Shown here: positions 1-11,662 of the stretch, in pieces
Layout: each line of letters opens with the position of its first letter
Numbering within the stretch: position 1 is the first letter of the stretch
The notes under the pieces: generated by a model
Told to the model about the DNA's origin: nothing
Databases searched by the model: none
Seen by the model: only the letters and a program-made list of their open reading frames with translations
Position numbers and translations under genes: made by a program
From: Halichondria panicea
Taxonomy: Eukaryota; Porifera; Demospongiae; Suberitida; Halichondriidae
Length of the DNA: 64,000 nt
Assembly: GCF_963675165.1 (NCBI RefSeq)
Contig: NC_087382.1
Location: 4,751,963 to 4,815,962 of the forward strand
Direction: 5' to 3'

Positions 1-501
1 AAACACCACTCAAACCACACCCACTCAGATACCGGACAATTCCGAAACCGCTCACACTCACAAGAATCCAGCAATCAAGTTAATCAAACCAATCAAGTCA
101 ATCGCAATCGAGGGCGACTAAACTCAGGCGGAAGTTCTCGATCTCGTTCCAGTCTGAAAGCCAACCACTCTGTGACAAGCATCGAGAAAATGGAGATACC
201 AGAGAGTCCCTCGACCACACCCCCTCCTCCGTATTGCGAGTACGAGCACACACACTCTCACCAGCCCGCCCCCACACATCCTCACCAGCCCGCCCCCACA
301 CGTCATCACAGCCTCTCACAGCACGATGGTCACTCGTCACAGCAAGGTGTCGTGGCACAGATGCATCGGACACGCTCGCAAGGTCATGTGATCAGACAGA
401 GACCACACCCACCCCCACCCATGCAGAGATTTCTGAGCCCACCAGAGACTTACAATTTACGATCTCCTACGACTTCTATTGACGATGGAACTCTTGTTTG
501 A
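1..501 (+). CDS. 3' end of an unidentified gene; disordered tail with a PPPY motif
   Basis: The frame is open from base 1 to a TGA at 499-501, giving the last 166 codons of a protein that starts outside the window. The tail is rich in Ser, Pro, His, Gln and Asn, with Arg/Ser stretches and two close copies of a short HQPAPT-like repeat. No folded domain is visible. TTPPPPY contains a PPxY motif, the core ligand of WW domains such as those of Nedd4-type ubiquitin ligases, so a regulated cytoplasmic tail is possible. I do not recognise the gene. Codon phase is uninterrupted, so this is probably the last exon. AT-rich sequence with several AATAAA-like words follows. Confidence 0.55.
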   Translation, partial: KHHSNHTHSDTGQFRNRSHSQESSNQVNQTNQVNRNRGRLNSGGSSRSRSSLKANHSVTSIEKMEIPESPSTTPPPPYCEYEHTHSHQPAPTHPHQPAPTRHHSLSQHDGHSSQQGVVAQMHRTRSQGHVIRQRPHPPPPMQRFLSPPETYNLRSPTTSIDDGTLV

Positions 502-969
502 ATTGACTACTTGAACAATTCTTTTTGCTAGTGTGTGACTGTGTGTGTTGTATTTAAGTCGACTTTGTATGTTTGTATAAATTATATACCCAACTTTGTA
601 ATAATTATTGTGTTATGCGATTTTGTTTTGGTGTTTGATAAGATTATTAATTTTACATACAAATACGTATACCATAGAGACAGGGATTGGAAACGTTCAC
701 GTGCCCCGGTATAATTATGTGCTCTATATATTATCTATGTGTATACATACCTTCCTAACAATACACGTAGATCTAATGTAATGTACGTATAGGCAGTATA
801 AATTATGATAGATGATAATTTATTAATTTTTATTAGTGGTTATTAATTAAGATGAACCAACAACAAGCACGAGTTATAACTATAATAAAATAACTATGTC
901 GAGAATTTGAAAAATGTCAAAAATTAATGTTTATGTAATAAATATTTCCCACCTACTACACTTTTGCCA
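502..969. other. AT-rich spacer / probable 3' UTR
   Basis: No coding signal is seen. The stretch is very AT-rich with several ATAAAA and AATAAA-like words, consistent with 3' UTR and intergenic DNA after the first gene. Confidence 0.3.
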
Positions 970-1806
970 TGTAGTCTAGTGGGGTTTAACTGTCATAAAT
1001 TGGCACCTCAGGGCTATATAAGGGAAAATATGGCTCATAAATTGGCACCTCAAGCATATGCAACTAAAATTAAAATAATGGTGTTTTCGATAAATGAAGA
1101 TGAATGAAATGTCTTGCAAGAGAAACAAAATGTCATAAATGAAACACATAGAGTCGGGTGTAGTCTGTAAGACTAGTTCATCAAAAATTCTGCTGTGTGC
1201 TTGCAGAAGGAGCTGATTTAGAGACACTCTGGGAGACTAGCTGGCTCAGGCAGACTTGCTCACTAGCACTAGTACTGCACGCACTGAACTAGGTCTGTTC
1301 AGCTTCTGTATTCAAAGAAAAAGAAGCCAGTTTAATAATAATATAGGAGTGGCTATTTTAAGCTTACCTTTGCTTGCTTACTAGCCTGGCATAGCCAAAG
1401 AGAGCTAGCTGTGTTATTTTTTCTGGCTGGTTCAGTGCTGCAGTACTAGGTGGAGGGAGGGGCTGGCTAATTGCACAGAGAGGGGGAGTGGCTCTGTACC
1501 GGTCGCTTTGGAGGGAGGGGCTGGCTGCTCATAATATTATTCTGTCGCAAGGTGTGGACTGGAGCCCTGCATGGTACGTGGTGTGGACGAGCTCTCTTTT
1601 TCCTAGTTGTCTTCTTGTTTGAATAGTGTTGCTATGTGGTAGCCATGCGCAAGCTTATATAGCTGGATGGATAGCAACCAGTCAGCCAATCAGATGAGAC
1701 ATATATCAGTTAATGCACAGTGCCTCGGGGTTTATGACAGTAAACCACACCTCTCCCTCGGGCTTACGCCCTCGTAGTCGGGAGGTTTACTGTCATAAAC
1801 CCCTCT
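970..1806. mobile_element. Dispersed repeat copy with palindromic GTTTACTGTCATAAAC end
   Basis: The left part carries GGGGTTTAACTGTCATAAA, and the right end folds back as GGGGTTTATGACAGTAAACC ... GGTTTACTGTCATAAACCCC (1729-1805). The region from about 1260 on (CCAGTTTAATAA, TTTTTTCTGGCTGGTT, the same palindrome, then CCCTCTACAC) recurs at about 28537-29027, in the first intron of NLR1. It is therefore a dispersed, probably non-autonomous element. No transposase frame is visible. Confidence 0.6.
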
Positions 1807-1979
1807 ACACTGTACATTAACTAATACTTAAAACTACGTACACCAAAAATCGTAATTAGTACATGCACTCAAATCCTAATGGAAGTTATAATTTACGAAA
1901 CATTATTATAAAATTAATTATCAGCTTATACAGTTACTATAGCTACTAACACACACAAGTTATATAACACCGCTACAGT

Positions 1980-3592
1980 TCATTCGGCAGTTTTATACTT
2001 GATAGTTCCCAGCCGCATGAGCACCACATCACTCACTTTGAAACTGCTGGTTGCTACAGAGTAGTGTTTCCACAATCCAACAAAAGCTCCCAACTGCATG
2101 GCCACCTATATAGAAACAAACACAAAGTTTAAGCTATAGTATCCAATCACATAATTCAATATCAATCACATAACCTACAATTAAATGTTTACAGGACATT
2201 AATTCAGATCAGTATACATTTTAATTAATGTGCTCTGTTCTGAATTTATATAGTTGCAATGTGGGCAACCACTCTACAAACAATGGAGTAGAGCTATGGA
2301 AATGCATGGTTAAATTCTGTTGGCTTCTAATTCACTGCATGTACATTTAGACATACAAACTATAACAATAGGATATAAGTGGTAGTATAATACATGTAGT
2401 CAATCTGATTACAACCAACTATTATACGGACTATAGCTAAATCAGATCGATGAGGTCCAATAAGGTCTGACATGCGTGCACGAGTCACTACAAGTTCAGT
2501 GCATTGGCCTGCACATTATCGCGTGACCACAATGGCATCAATGCACTGAACTTGTAGTGATTCGTACACGCATGTCAGACCTCCTCTGCATGGGACTAAG
2601 TGTATTCTTGCAAATATCCAATTACTGAATTTGTATACTTACGGTAGAAAAACCGACACTCTTGACTCTAGGCAGCTGTAGGAAGTTGGCAATCACTCGA
2701 GCTAGCATCGTTACCTACATAATAGCGACGTGAATAGCATTAGACCGTGAGCAATATGTCTTTTGATCTAATTATTAAACACCGGCCTAATATACCATGT
2801 CAGTATCCAGTACACCGGAAAAAGGATCACGCCATCAGGAATGTGTGCAATTCCTTCATTGTCCATCCAGATTTTGGAGAAACCTTGTATAATGCTCTTT
2901 ATATAAACTAAAATTAATGGGTGACATGCACAATAAAAGTAAATGTACATATAACAGTGCTGACTGATGAGCTACACGGTTACCTATACATCCCCTCATT
3001 TAGGCCCTTTGTACATTATACTGCACTCAGTAATCCTATATATTCTCAAATAATAACTTAGCGAAATACACATCTCATAATTGATGTCAAATAAATACTA
3101 GCCAATAATTATGCCTATATAATATATATAGAGCCGCCACAAATATGAGGAAATTCCACTGTGCATAGTATACATTGCATGACCACCATGTTTATACTAT
3201 ACATATATATATACTCATACTTATCAAAGAATAAACATGCAATCAAGGCCCAATGCAATAACCGGCACTGTTATTACAATGCAACAATACATACCTTCAT
3301 GCATGGTTGAGACCGAACTCTCTTGGCTGCTTCATCTTGCACTGAATCAGACCAACACACAGATCCACATTTGCTGGGCTGTAGCTGACTCTCTTATCCA
3401 AACATGAATCAGAACAATACCTGCATTGAACAGTGACATCATTCCCAACCCACATGCATGCATATGTACGAAGTTTGGACAGACTCGTTTCATATACCAT
3501 ATATACCATGCAGTGACCCAACATATACCTCCCCAACTCCCAACTCTAATGAAGCCTGTGCCATCAGTCATAAGACGTTTCACCCGTAGAAC
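1980..3592 (-). pseudogene. Broken partial duplicate of the TRAF-like gene next door
   Basis: Five minus-strand exons match the last exons of the gene at 4172-6561 in order, size and phase: 3529-3592 (64 nt), 3295-3420 (126 nt), 2816-2883, 2643-2714 (72 nt, the same length as its counterpart) and 1980-2105 with a TGA stop. Shared peptides include EGIAHIPD and LGTIKYKT. Splice sites are still good (GTAAGT donor after 2643, AG acceptors). In the 126-nt exon, one base is missing compared with the intact copy just after ATGTGGA, which shifts the frame into a stop. Four extra bases (CATG) lie near the end of the same exon. The RING and TRAF zinc-finger exons are absent, so I call it a truncated pseudogene. 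A transcript using another frame cannot be excluded. Confidence 0.7.
2463..2582. mobile_element. Small foldback element (MITE-like) inside an intron
   Basis: AGGTCTGACATGCGTGCACG ... CGTACACGCATGTCAGACCT form arms of about 43 bp separated by a ~30 bp loop. It sits in the last intron of the TRAF-like pseudogene. There is no coding content. Confidence 0.65.
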
Positions 3593-4171
3593 CTAAAAAA
3601 ATAATTGTAGCCATGCATTCAAAACATCAAAACATCAAAAAACTTACAAGCATTATAATTAGAAGTAAAAGTGGCTTTGATTGGCCGAGGGGAAACGGGT
3701 AAAGAGCTTGAGTTCCATCGCTAAGCGAAAAGGCACCTAAAATATCCCATAATTGAGTATTAATCAGTACGTGTACTTATGTAAGCTATACGTAACCATG
3801 CATATGTTAGCTAAACTATTCAGGAATGTTGTGCCAATTAAAGTTCCATACCTTAATTAGCCGAAAACAATTGGTCATTTCCATCGCTAAGCGATTGTCT
3901 ATACTATAGAAAAATGTTGGTGTTTTATAAACCACCACATACCCACCACCTTTGGTTTCCATGGAAATATTTTTGGATAAGTTTTAGATAATTTGTTCAC
4001 CAACACAATTGTATCATCATATTTTCTTAGAAATGTTCCAATCTCAAAATATTTACATTTATGTACTAACACGTACCAAATTGCGTTTATTTACTCTATA
4101 GACTAAAGGCACTGTATAAACACTGTTAGTGTTTATGTCCTTCTGTGTTATGCATGATGAGTCCCCCCATA
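3593..4171. other. Spacer between the TRAF-like gene and its duplicate
   Basis: No convincing exon is present. The phrase TTCCATCGCTAAGCG occurs twice (near 3713 and 3879). About 3660-3720 on the minus strand may be a decayed remnant of the exon that precedes the VLR-type exon in the intact gene, but the match is weak. Confidence 0.3.
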
Positions 4172-6561
4172 TCATGCTGCTTCAGTCGTGTACTTAATAG
4201 TGCCCAGCTGCAACAGCACATCATGAAAGTTGTCAGCGCATTTCTCAAAGGTATTAACAAAGACCATCATCTTGGAGACCTCCTGTGTGAAATGTATGAA
4301 GTAAAATAGGCCATGTGATATTAAAAAAGTGATCATTTTCCAATAACCATAGGTGTGCCAAATAGGATTTATTTTTCAATTTATATCGGATACCTCAGTA
4401 TTTAGCCTCGTTACCAGGCCGATTTGTCTCTAAAATAACGCTAGGTCGCCTCCTCGACAGTATTATGCCTTGGTGTGCGCATGTATGCGCATGCAAGCGA
4501 GGTATATACGGTATAGTGTGTTTGTCTGTGTAGACTGCTTGCTATACAGCTGCTCAAGGATCAATGAAGTGCAAGTAAGAGTTTCTATACAGGCTTGTAT
4601 TTTAATTCGAAATAACGATTCATATAATGATTATTTTCTAATACCAAGACGATTCGATTTTTCAATTATATGGATGGTACTCAAAATGATTCATAATATA
4701 CCATGCAGTATACTAACACTTACAATAGGTTTTCTTTTCAATTGAATCCTTGGAAGGTTCAAAAACATTCTCACACTCTCAGCGACCATCAGAATCTTGA
4801 GTGCATGCATTGAATATTTGCGTATAAAATACCTCACTGTGTATATAATTATAGCAGATGGCCTCCACGTGTCACTACTGGAGAGACTCTACGATTATGT
4901 GGCCTACGACAGTGGCGTGGGCATACTATTATATACATGCACTAAAATACACGTACGAAACAGGAATCTGACTCAGTAGTCTTGGAGTGGATCATATCAT
5001 CAGGAATGTGTGCTATTCCTTCGTCATCCATCAGAATCTTTGAAAAAGCTGTGCCAAAATTTATAACAACAACCAATAATATTATATATAGCATGTAATT
5101 ATTGTACCTTCATCGTTAAATTGAAAGCACCGCATCTCGAATTGAATCAGACCAACACACAGTCTCCACATTTGTATGGGAATAGCCACATCTTTTATCC
5201 AAGTAGATAATGGAACCTTGCCTAAGGAAGTTAGTGTACTAAGATTAAGCCTTTGATTATAAGAACAGTAACAACATACCTCCACTGCTTCCTGCTTTAA
5301 TAAGATACGTACAATCAGACACAACAGACTCACTCCATCTCAGTACCTGAAAAAACGATAAGATGTTATAACATACCAAGTATAAATTATACTCACAGAT
5401 GGGCCAACAGGTGCTTTGATTAGTTTAAAGTTATCACACTGTGTGACAAATGGCAGTGGGTAGTTTGTGAGGATGTTTTGATAAGGTAGGGGAAACAAAG
5501 GTGGATGTGCATGGCCGGGGTTCTCTTCAGATTTACACAAGTCTTCCGTCTCAATAGAATCAGGAAACACCTGTCAGAGTGTGCACGTGTATAATGGTGT
5601 ACAAATCACAGGGCATTGACCTCGCAATCAAAAGCCTGACACATATTATAATTATGTCATGACATTATAGTTAGAAAATAAACTGCATTAACTCTTGGTG
5701 TTAATACATGTAGTGACACACACATACCAATGTTAACTCTTGTTCAGATTTCAAGAAGAGAGTGCTTTCTTCCACCGAAACTGAAGAATCGCTTAAACTA
5801 GATTCCTGTAAGTGACCGGGTTGTTGCTTTTCGAGTTCCTGCTCAGACTGGCTATCAGAGAAACTTCGCTGACGATAATAAGGAATGGGGACTACATCTG
5901 GCTGTTCTCGATTCGGACATCTGTATTTGAGATGACGTTGCATGTTTTTCCGTAAAACTTTCACAAATTTGTGATTGTTAGAACACCCCTTCGGACAGAA
6001 AATGTACACTTTTCTACATTCTTCTAGCAGATGGTTTTGAAGAGCACTTAGTGATCCAGTCCATCGGCAGCCATTAACAACATTACTGCATTTAACTTGA
6101 AGCCCTTGAACCTGTTTATAACCTGAAAAGACAAAACATTTCTGAATCATTACTAATTGCTCGATTAGCGCAGTATAATTATGTATATACATGACTATAA
6201 TTATATATACATGACTATACAGATGAAATATTAGCGATATCAATAGTGTACTAATAAGATCTATTATATTCAAGTTCTATCTCGTAGCCAGATATATACT
6301 AGTGGTGATAGCGTACGGGTGGTTCTTACTTCTTACATCCTTGTGTACAATAAATAGGCATCTGCAGTTGGGACAGAGCTCGTTTCTTTGCTTGTGCTCT
6401 TCCACGCAAGAGTAGCAGAACAGCTTACCACAACCTCCTTCTCCATGCTGGCGTGGATATTTTGCAATGCAAAGGCAGATCAAGCAAATAAGCTCATGAG
6501 GGGGATCTTCAACCCAATTGCAGTCATGACCACCGTCGGCACCGATGTCACTGCAGGTCAT
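4172..6561 (-). CDS. TRAF-like RING / TRAF-zinc-finger protein (probable E3 ubiquitin ligase), 8 exons
   Basis: Minus-strand exons with consistent phases are 6330-6561, 5728-6122, 5397-5570, 5280-5346, 5108-5221, 4957-5048, 4724-4795 and 4172-4282, giving 418 residues with the start I chose. Residues 26-66 form a RING finger (CLIC ... CGKLFCYSC ... CPNC). The position usually held by His in CGHxFC is Lys, so one zinc ligand looks changed. The next exon has a TRAF-type zinc finger (VKCSNVVNGCRWTG...H...C) and a Ser/Glu-rich linker. The C-terminal ~190 residues match no domain I know and are not an obvious MATH domain. RING plus TRAF zinc fingers usually means a ubiquitin ligase in immune or stress signalling. 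The start is uncertain: ATG at 6561 is the first before the RING, but the frame is open to 6744, where a dispersed repeat overlaps it. Confidence 0.7.
4467..4610 (+). repeat. Fragment of dispersed repeat X in an intron of the TRAF-like gene
   Basis: ATGCCTTGGTGTGCGCATG ... GAGGTATA...GGTATAGTGTGTTTG ... CAGCTGCTCAAGGATC matches longer copies at about 12455-13000 (reverse), 15416-15990 and 48958-49515. All contain a GCGCATGCGC-like core, a GT-rich tract and CAGCTGCTCAAGGA. Confidence 0.6.
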
Positions 6562-6649
6562 GACTGGCTGCCGGGGTACCTTCAACGCAGGAGGTCCAAA
6601 CAGAAGATCCCCAGTCCTCCCAACATGCAGCACTGCACCGATTGTCGCC

Positions 6650-7277
6650 CAGTACCTGTAGTTTTTAGAGCTTGACGGTCGATCAAAACTGAAAAGTGTA
6701 TCTACATGCAGAAATGACATGTACATGTGTATGTCACATGTCACATGTCACATGGTATGTACATGCACGATATATTGGATTCTGTGGCAGATTGGATAGT
6801 ATCATGAATGCGATTATCCTTTGAAGTTCTGCTGAGCTGTTCAATTAGGACACTTAAAAAAAAGGTTTAAAACAAGCTATACAGCATGTACGACTGAGTA
6901 GTATCCATTGGTAGACCCTCTGGACTATCTTGGTAGCCATAGAATATTTTCGAAGAGGAAGCAGCAAGCCATTTGTGTACACAGGCACTTCACAAGTGGA
7001 CACAAGCTCTACAATAGTCTACATGCTTGCTAAGCAGCTTAGTTGACCAGAGTGCAGCTTTTAAAGGCCACACATACTTCTATTGAGGCTGCAGCAAGGC
7101 ATATAATCATAGTATCTATGATATAATCGATGTGCACAGCCATTGACCCACGCCCATCTCTAGTTGGGCGGAGCCCGACAGTCCCTGACGGGAGGTAGGG
7201 TTTCAAGCCTATGTCAGGATTCAGAGGATCTGAATGGAACTGTTCCAGATTGTGCGATTGACCTGGAAAGCGTTATA
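6650..7277. repeat. Repeat-derived DNA upstream of the TRAF-like gene
   Basis: ACCTGTAGTTTTTAGAGCTT ... GTGTATCTACATG at 6655-6720 recurs at 10132-10175, so the DNA around the presumed 5' end of the TRAF-like gene is a dispersed repeat. A short tandem of TCACATG lies at about 6735-6752. No other coding signal is seen to 7277. Confidence 0.45.
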
Positions 7278-7746
7278 GGCTTGGTGCGCATGCGCAAGCC
7301 AGGTATTATAACCATAATACCTAGTTTCGCCATAAAGGCTAAAAAAAAAGAAAAAAAAAAAAAAGGTATTATAACAGCAGCCTAGCCCGCAGTGTTGCAT
7401 TGGATCATGGGAACGTGCCGATCATGGCTGCTAGCCCCATAGATAGTATCAGGAGCAGATAGTATCTATGCGTAATTATAACTACATAATAGGGCTATCA
7501 TTTTTGGAGGTTTCATAATAATAATATTATTATAGGTAGACTTATTATCGTGTGAAAATCAGCTTTTTCTCATCTGGGAATCTGATTATACGTTCCAAAA
7601 CTTCCAGCTCTTTTTAAAAATTACAAATGAGATCCCGCTCCCACAATAATGTTGACGTCGGAAAAACTCACATACCACCGCCCACACATATAATTCCCAG
7701 ATGAGAAAAAGCTGATTTTCACACGATAATAAGTCTACCTATATTA
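7278..7746. mobile_element. Repeat family Z, foldback copy
   Basis: GGCTTGGTGCGCATGCGCAAGCCAGG... CATTGGATCATGGGAACGTG ... GATAGTATCAGGAGCAGATAGT recurs at about 10310-10720 and 41206-41640. In this copy the part from 7500 is an inverted repeat: GGTAGACTTATTATCGTGTGAAAATCAGC reads outward to 7550, and its reverse complement follows at 7700-7742. The other copies carry a single arm. An A-rich run lies at 7340-7365. No transposase frame is seen. Confidence 0.6.
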
Positions 7747-8472
7747 TTATTTATATCCCGTTGCTACGTTGTTGCCAAGTGCAATATGAAGCATATTGCA
7801 CTGCTGAAAGTCATATTGCACTGACCGCAAAACGCCCCTCTGGCAATTAGACAGACAATTAAATTAAAATTAAAATTAATACGCATGAGAAATAACAAGT
7901 ATCAAAGTATGTCCAGCCATGCAGGAATGAATGTTCAGCACTGCTGGAGTTTCTTCTTGCAACCATGCAGGTTTTAAAATTGTCCAAGATTCATTTTGTG
8001 GAAGATTCTGTGTTCCTAGCTAGATCGACCTAGTCCTCGACATCGTGATGCATGTCAATTCTGCTTCACCGTAGCACTAGAAGTGGCTCTTTTTGCTGGG
8101 GGCATGAGCTGTTTTGCAGCAGTGTAGAAGCGAGCTTTCTTGGCTTGGTTATGAGGCCGAGCGTAGACCAGCAGCTAATACCATGTATTCACTGAGTAGT
8201 GGGGTGGGGCTGTTTCTTTGCAGCAGTAAGTGGGGCGGGGCTGTTTTGCAGCAGCAGAAGTGGGGTGGGGCTGTTTTGCAGATTTCAGTTGAAACTCCAA
8301 CAATTTTGTGTCAAGCCATTCGTCGGTCATGCCAATCTTATACGCTGCAGATACTGGCGTCTAGAAGAGAGAAGAGATGGAGCTTTGTCTAGAGTTGTCT
8401 CTGTCTTTTTTGTGCTGTTTATATTGTGTTACTAGGACAGTGTTATGTTGCTATGCCCTCGGGATATAAACT
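7747..8472. other. No gene recognised; short direct repeats
   Basis: No exon is supported. Around 8195-8280 the phrase AGTGGGGTGGGGCTGTTT(T/C)... GCAGCAG is repeated three times, a small degenerate tandem array. The open frames here come from this low-complexity sequence. Confidence 0.4.
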
Positions 8473-8588
8473 AGTTATAACACGTGCACTCGGGCTGCAT
8501 GGCATATATTGCACTCAGCCCTCGGGGCTGGCGCCCTCGTGCTTCAGTGCAATATATTCCATACATCCCTCGTGCCCGTGTTATAACT
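8473..8588. repeat. Hairpin-forming foldback
   Basis: AGTTATAACACGTGCACTCGGG ... CCTCGTGCCCGTGTTATAACT, with further pairing of ATATTGCACT against AGTGCAATAT. A compact palindrome without coding content. Confidence 0.6.
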
Positions 8589-8632
8589 ATAACGAAACCA
8601 AAAATGATAGCCCTATTATGTAGTTATAATTA

Positions 8633-10140
8633 CGCATTAATTAAAAGTCCTCATCCTCAGCACTTGCATCCTCAGCATGATTTGCCAGGATGCAATAAAA
8701 TATTCATTAATTTATGGGCAGATGCTGATCTATGATAATTATATAAGCACTGACAATAGGCATTGTGTTTTTGTCTCCAGAGTTCTCCCCAAACTTATGA
8801 GCCCTTGCTGAATCTAGCTGGATTAAGCTGTTTTTGAAAGTGCTATTCACACAGATATCAAGTATTAAAGAGTACAAGAGATCTACAGGTACAGTGGACC
8901 TATAATTTACTAAGAGTCTATTTGAGTACTGCATATATGCAGCCGTTTGCCCATCATCGCGTATATAAATAGCATGCATGCCATCTCACCCTTAATATAA
9001 GCCACTCCAAGTGATACTCCGGGTTCTGGTCCACTGCCCACATCATATTTATGCCCGGCTTATTATGTAAATCAGGAGTGCATGCATGAATAGGAGTAGA
9101 TCCCACGCACTTATAGAGACAATGCACAATGATGTGAGTGCTTCCTACTAGAGCTGGATATTGGAAACGGAAGCGGGATCGCGTGCTTATAACTATAATA
9201 ATTATAGATGCGTCAGAAGGATTTGATGTCATCCACGTTTGTTTTTAATTATATTATCTATATATTATATAGTGGAGACGATAACGTTTATTCAGCTGCT
9301 TAAACGTTATATAGACGACTATTCAGGCAGGTATTTTTTGTAACCCGTGCCTCATGCCGTTGGGATTTCATGCTTTTAGCAGTGCATGATATAGTAGACA
9401 GTCATGCAGTTACTAATTTAGTCTTTCGTAGACCTTGACAAAATTAATTATGCTTTTTTGCCTATTATTTTTTTTGACTATTCAAAAAGTCAGCCTATAT
9501 TCCAGTTTGGTGTACCAATTATTGCAGTGTTTAAAGACATCACTCTCATATTCTGAAAAGACAATTTATATTGCATGTATATAGCATTACAGAAAGTGAA
9601 ATAATTATAGTGCATGGATGCTTAGTTTTAGAAAATACTCCTATATATGCCTGCCTACTGGCTAGTGCTTATACACTATTGTAATAGATGTCTAGCTACA
9701 TTATAAGATACGTAGAACTAAGTGAAATTTGGTCTCTGAGGGTCAAATTATGCTAGTTTAGTGTCCTATTATTCTCAATTATGCTAGTTCCTAGAAGTCT
9801 CCCTATTATTCCAAATAATTATTATGCCAAGCCCTAGTTTTTGTGGTTTTACTCTGATCCATGCATGACTAGCTTGCATCCAAAGGTCTTCTTGTTGTTC
9901 TAGAACGGAAGTAATAGAAATTCCATAGACTAGGATCTACAACTGTAGTAAACCACAGGTGTGCTCTATTATACTTTGGTAGAGCAAGGTTAGGGTACGT
10001 TGGTGGTCAAAATAATTCTGAATCAAAATAAGCTAGCTACAACTGCTCCATGGTTGCAATGTGAGTACAGCCAGTGGCGGATCGGGGTTCTTTTGGTTCA
10101 ATTGAACCCCCATGCATTAGTGAGTGCTGAAACCTGTAGT
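8633..10140. repeat. Large dispersed repeat R1, copy 1
   Basis: Contains the markers GTCCTCATCCTCAG, GCAGATGCTGATCTATGA, GATATCAAGTATTAAAGAGT, GTGATACTCCGGGTTCTGGT, GGAAACGGAAGCGGGATCGC and ACAACTGCTCCATGGTTGC in fixed order. It ends near the hAT-like sequence CAGTGGCGGATCGGGG. The same order is found in copy 2 (10720-20360, interrupted) and copy 3 (41630-51380, interrupted). No intact coding frame is present. Confidence 0.65.
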
Positions 10141-10719
10141 TTTTAGAGCTTGACGGTCGAAAGTGTATCTACATGTCTGATCTACATGTACATGTGTATG
10201 TCACATGGTATATACATGTGGTTACATAACAATTGACCACACAAGCCAGAGCACGCAAAGCCATATATAATAGTACCCTCGATCCCAGGCCGCACTTCTC
10301 CAATATATAGGCTTGGTGCGCATGCGCAAGCCAGGCATTATAACAGCCTAGCCCGCAGTGTTGCATTGGATCATGGGAACGTGCCGATCATGGCTGCTAG
10401 CCCCATAGATAGTATCAGGAGCAGATAGTATCTATGGGTAGTGTACAGACAAATTACGTGTGTGGGCGGTGGTACGTGAGTTGTTTCGACGTCAACATTA
10501 TTGTGGGAGCAGGACATTCTTTCACTCATGTCTCATTTGTATATAATTTTAAAAAGAGCTGGAAGTTTTGGAACGTATAATCAGATTCCCAGATGAGAAC
10601 GGATGTGCGAAAAAGCTGATTTTCACACGATAATAAGTCTACCTATAATAATATTATTATTATGAAACCTCCAAAAATGATAGCCCTATTATGTAGTTAT
10701 ATTATGCATTATAATTAAA
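10141..10719. mobile_element. Repeat family Z, second copy
   Basis: Same order of markers as 7278 onward (GTGCGCATGCGCAAGCCAGG, TCATGGGAACGTGCCGATCA, TAGTATCAGGAGCAGATAGT), continuing through GTGTGGGCGGTGGTACGTGAG and CACACGATAATAAGTCTACC. It abuts R1 copy 2, as it also does in copy 3, so Z and R1 may be parts of one larger duplicated unit. Confidence 0.6.
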
Positions 10720-11221
10720 AGTCCTCATCCTCACCACTTGCATCCTCAGCATGATTTGCCAGGATGCAATAAAATATTCATTAATTTATGGGCAGATGCT
10801 GATCTATGATAATTATAAGCACTGACAATAGGCATTGTGTTTTTGTCTTCCCAAACTTATTGAGCCCTTGCTGAATCTAGCTGGATTAAGCTGTTTTGAA
10901 AGTGCTATTTACACAGATATCAAGTATTAAAGAGTACAAGAGATCTACAGGTACAGTGGACCTATATTTTACTATTGTAGACTATAATTATAGAGTATAC
11001 TGCAGCCTTGCCATCATCGCGTATATAAATAGGTATAATTGCATGCATGCCATCTCACTCTTATTCCAAGTGATACTCCGGGTTCTGGTCCACCACCCGC
11101 ATCATATTTATGCTCGGCTTATTACGGAAATCAGGAGTGCATAAATAGGATTGTAGGAGTAGATCCCACTCACTTAGAGACAATGCGCAATGATGTGAGT
11201 GCTTCATACTACCATAGATTA
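10720..11221. repeat. R1 copy 2, left part (interrupted at 11222)
   Basis: Matches copy 1 from its left end to the ...TGAGTGCTTCATACTACCATAGATTA region. The matching sequence resumes at 16798 with AAGGAGGTAGAGCTGGGGATTGG. Copy 3 (46190-46240) has the two halves joined, showing that 11222-16797 is an insertion. Confidence 0.75.
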
Positions 11222-11662
11222 CACAGAGAAAAAAGACGTGCTGATTTAGCACAGAAAACCGTGCTAAACGAATGTCTCCAGTTTTAGCACGTTTGCACAT
11301 GTGCTAAACAACCTGATGTGCTAAACCGGCACATGTGCTGAATTCTAATGTGCTGAAACAGTTGTGCTGATTGTATTGTGCTAAATCAATTTCAAACATT
11401 AGAAACAACAATACATCAATACAGTATTAAAATTGTATTAAACAAACGATGAGGATATAAAAGTGAAAGGTTTTTTTAAACATAGTTAGTTAACCATAGC
11501 AAGTCTGCACTCAGTTCACTGCAATTGTAAGATACTGCCTTTGACTTCTCAGCATCACCTGCATGCGTGAAGTAGAAAAATATGTCACATAAAGCCAGTA
11601 GAATTATAACCAAGTATAAGAATAATTAAAGTACGTATAGATTAGGTACATATAACATCAGT

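Noticed and set aside
5397-5570. A second 2A signal in SEENPGHAHPP of the TRAF-like protein
   Set aside because: It lacks the final Pro of NPGP and the upstream D-x-E spacing, so it does not fit the 2A consensus.
8114-8435. Two overlapping plus-strand frames
   Set aside because: Both come from the GTGGGGTGGGGCTG direct repeats. No exon signals.
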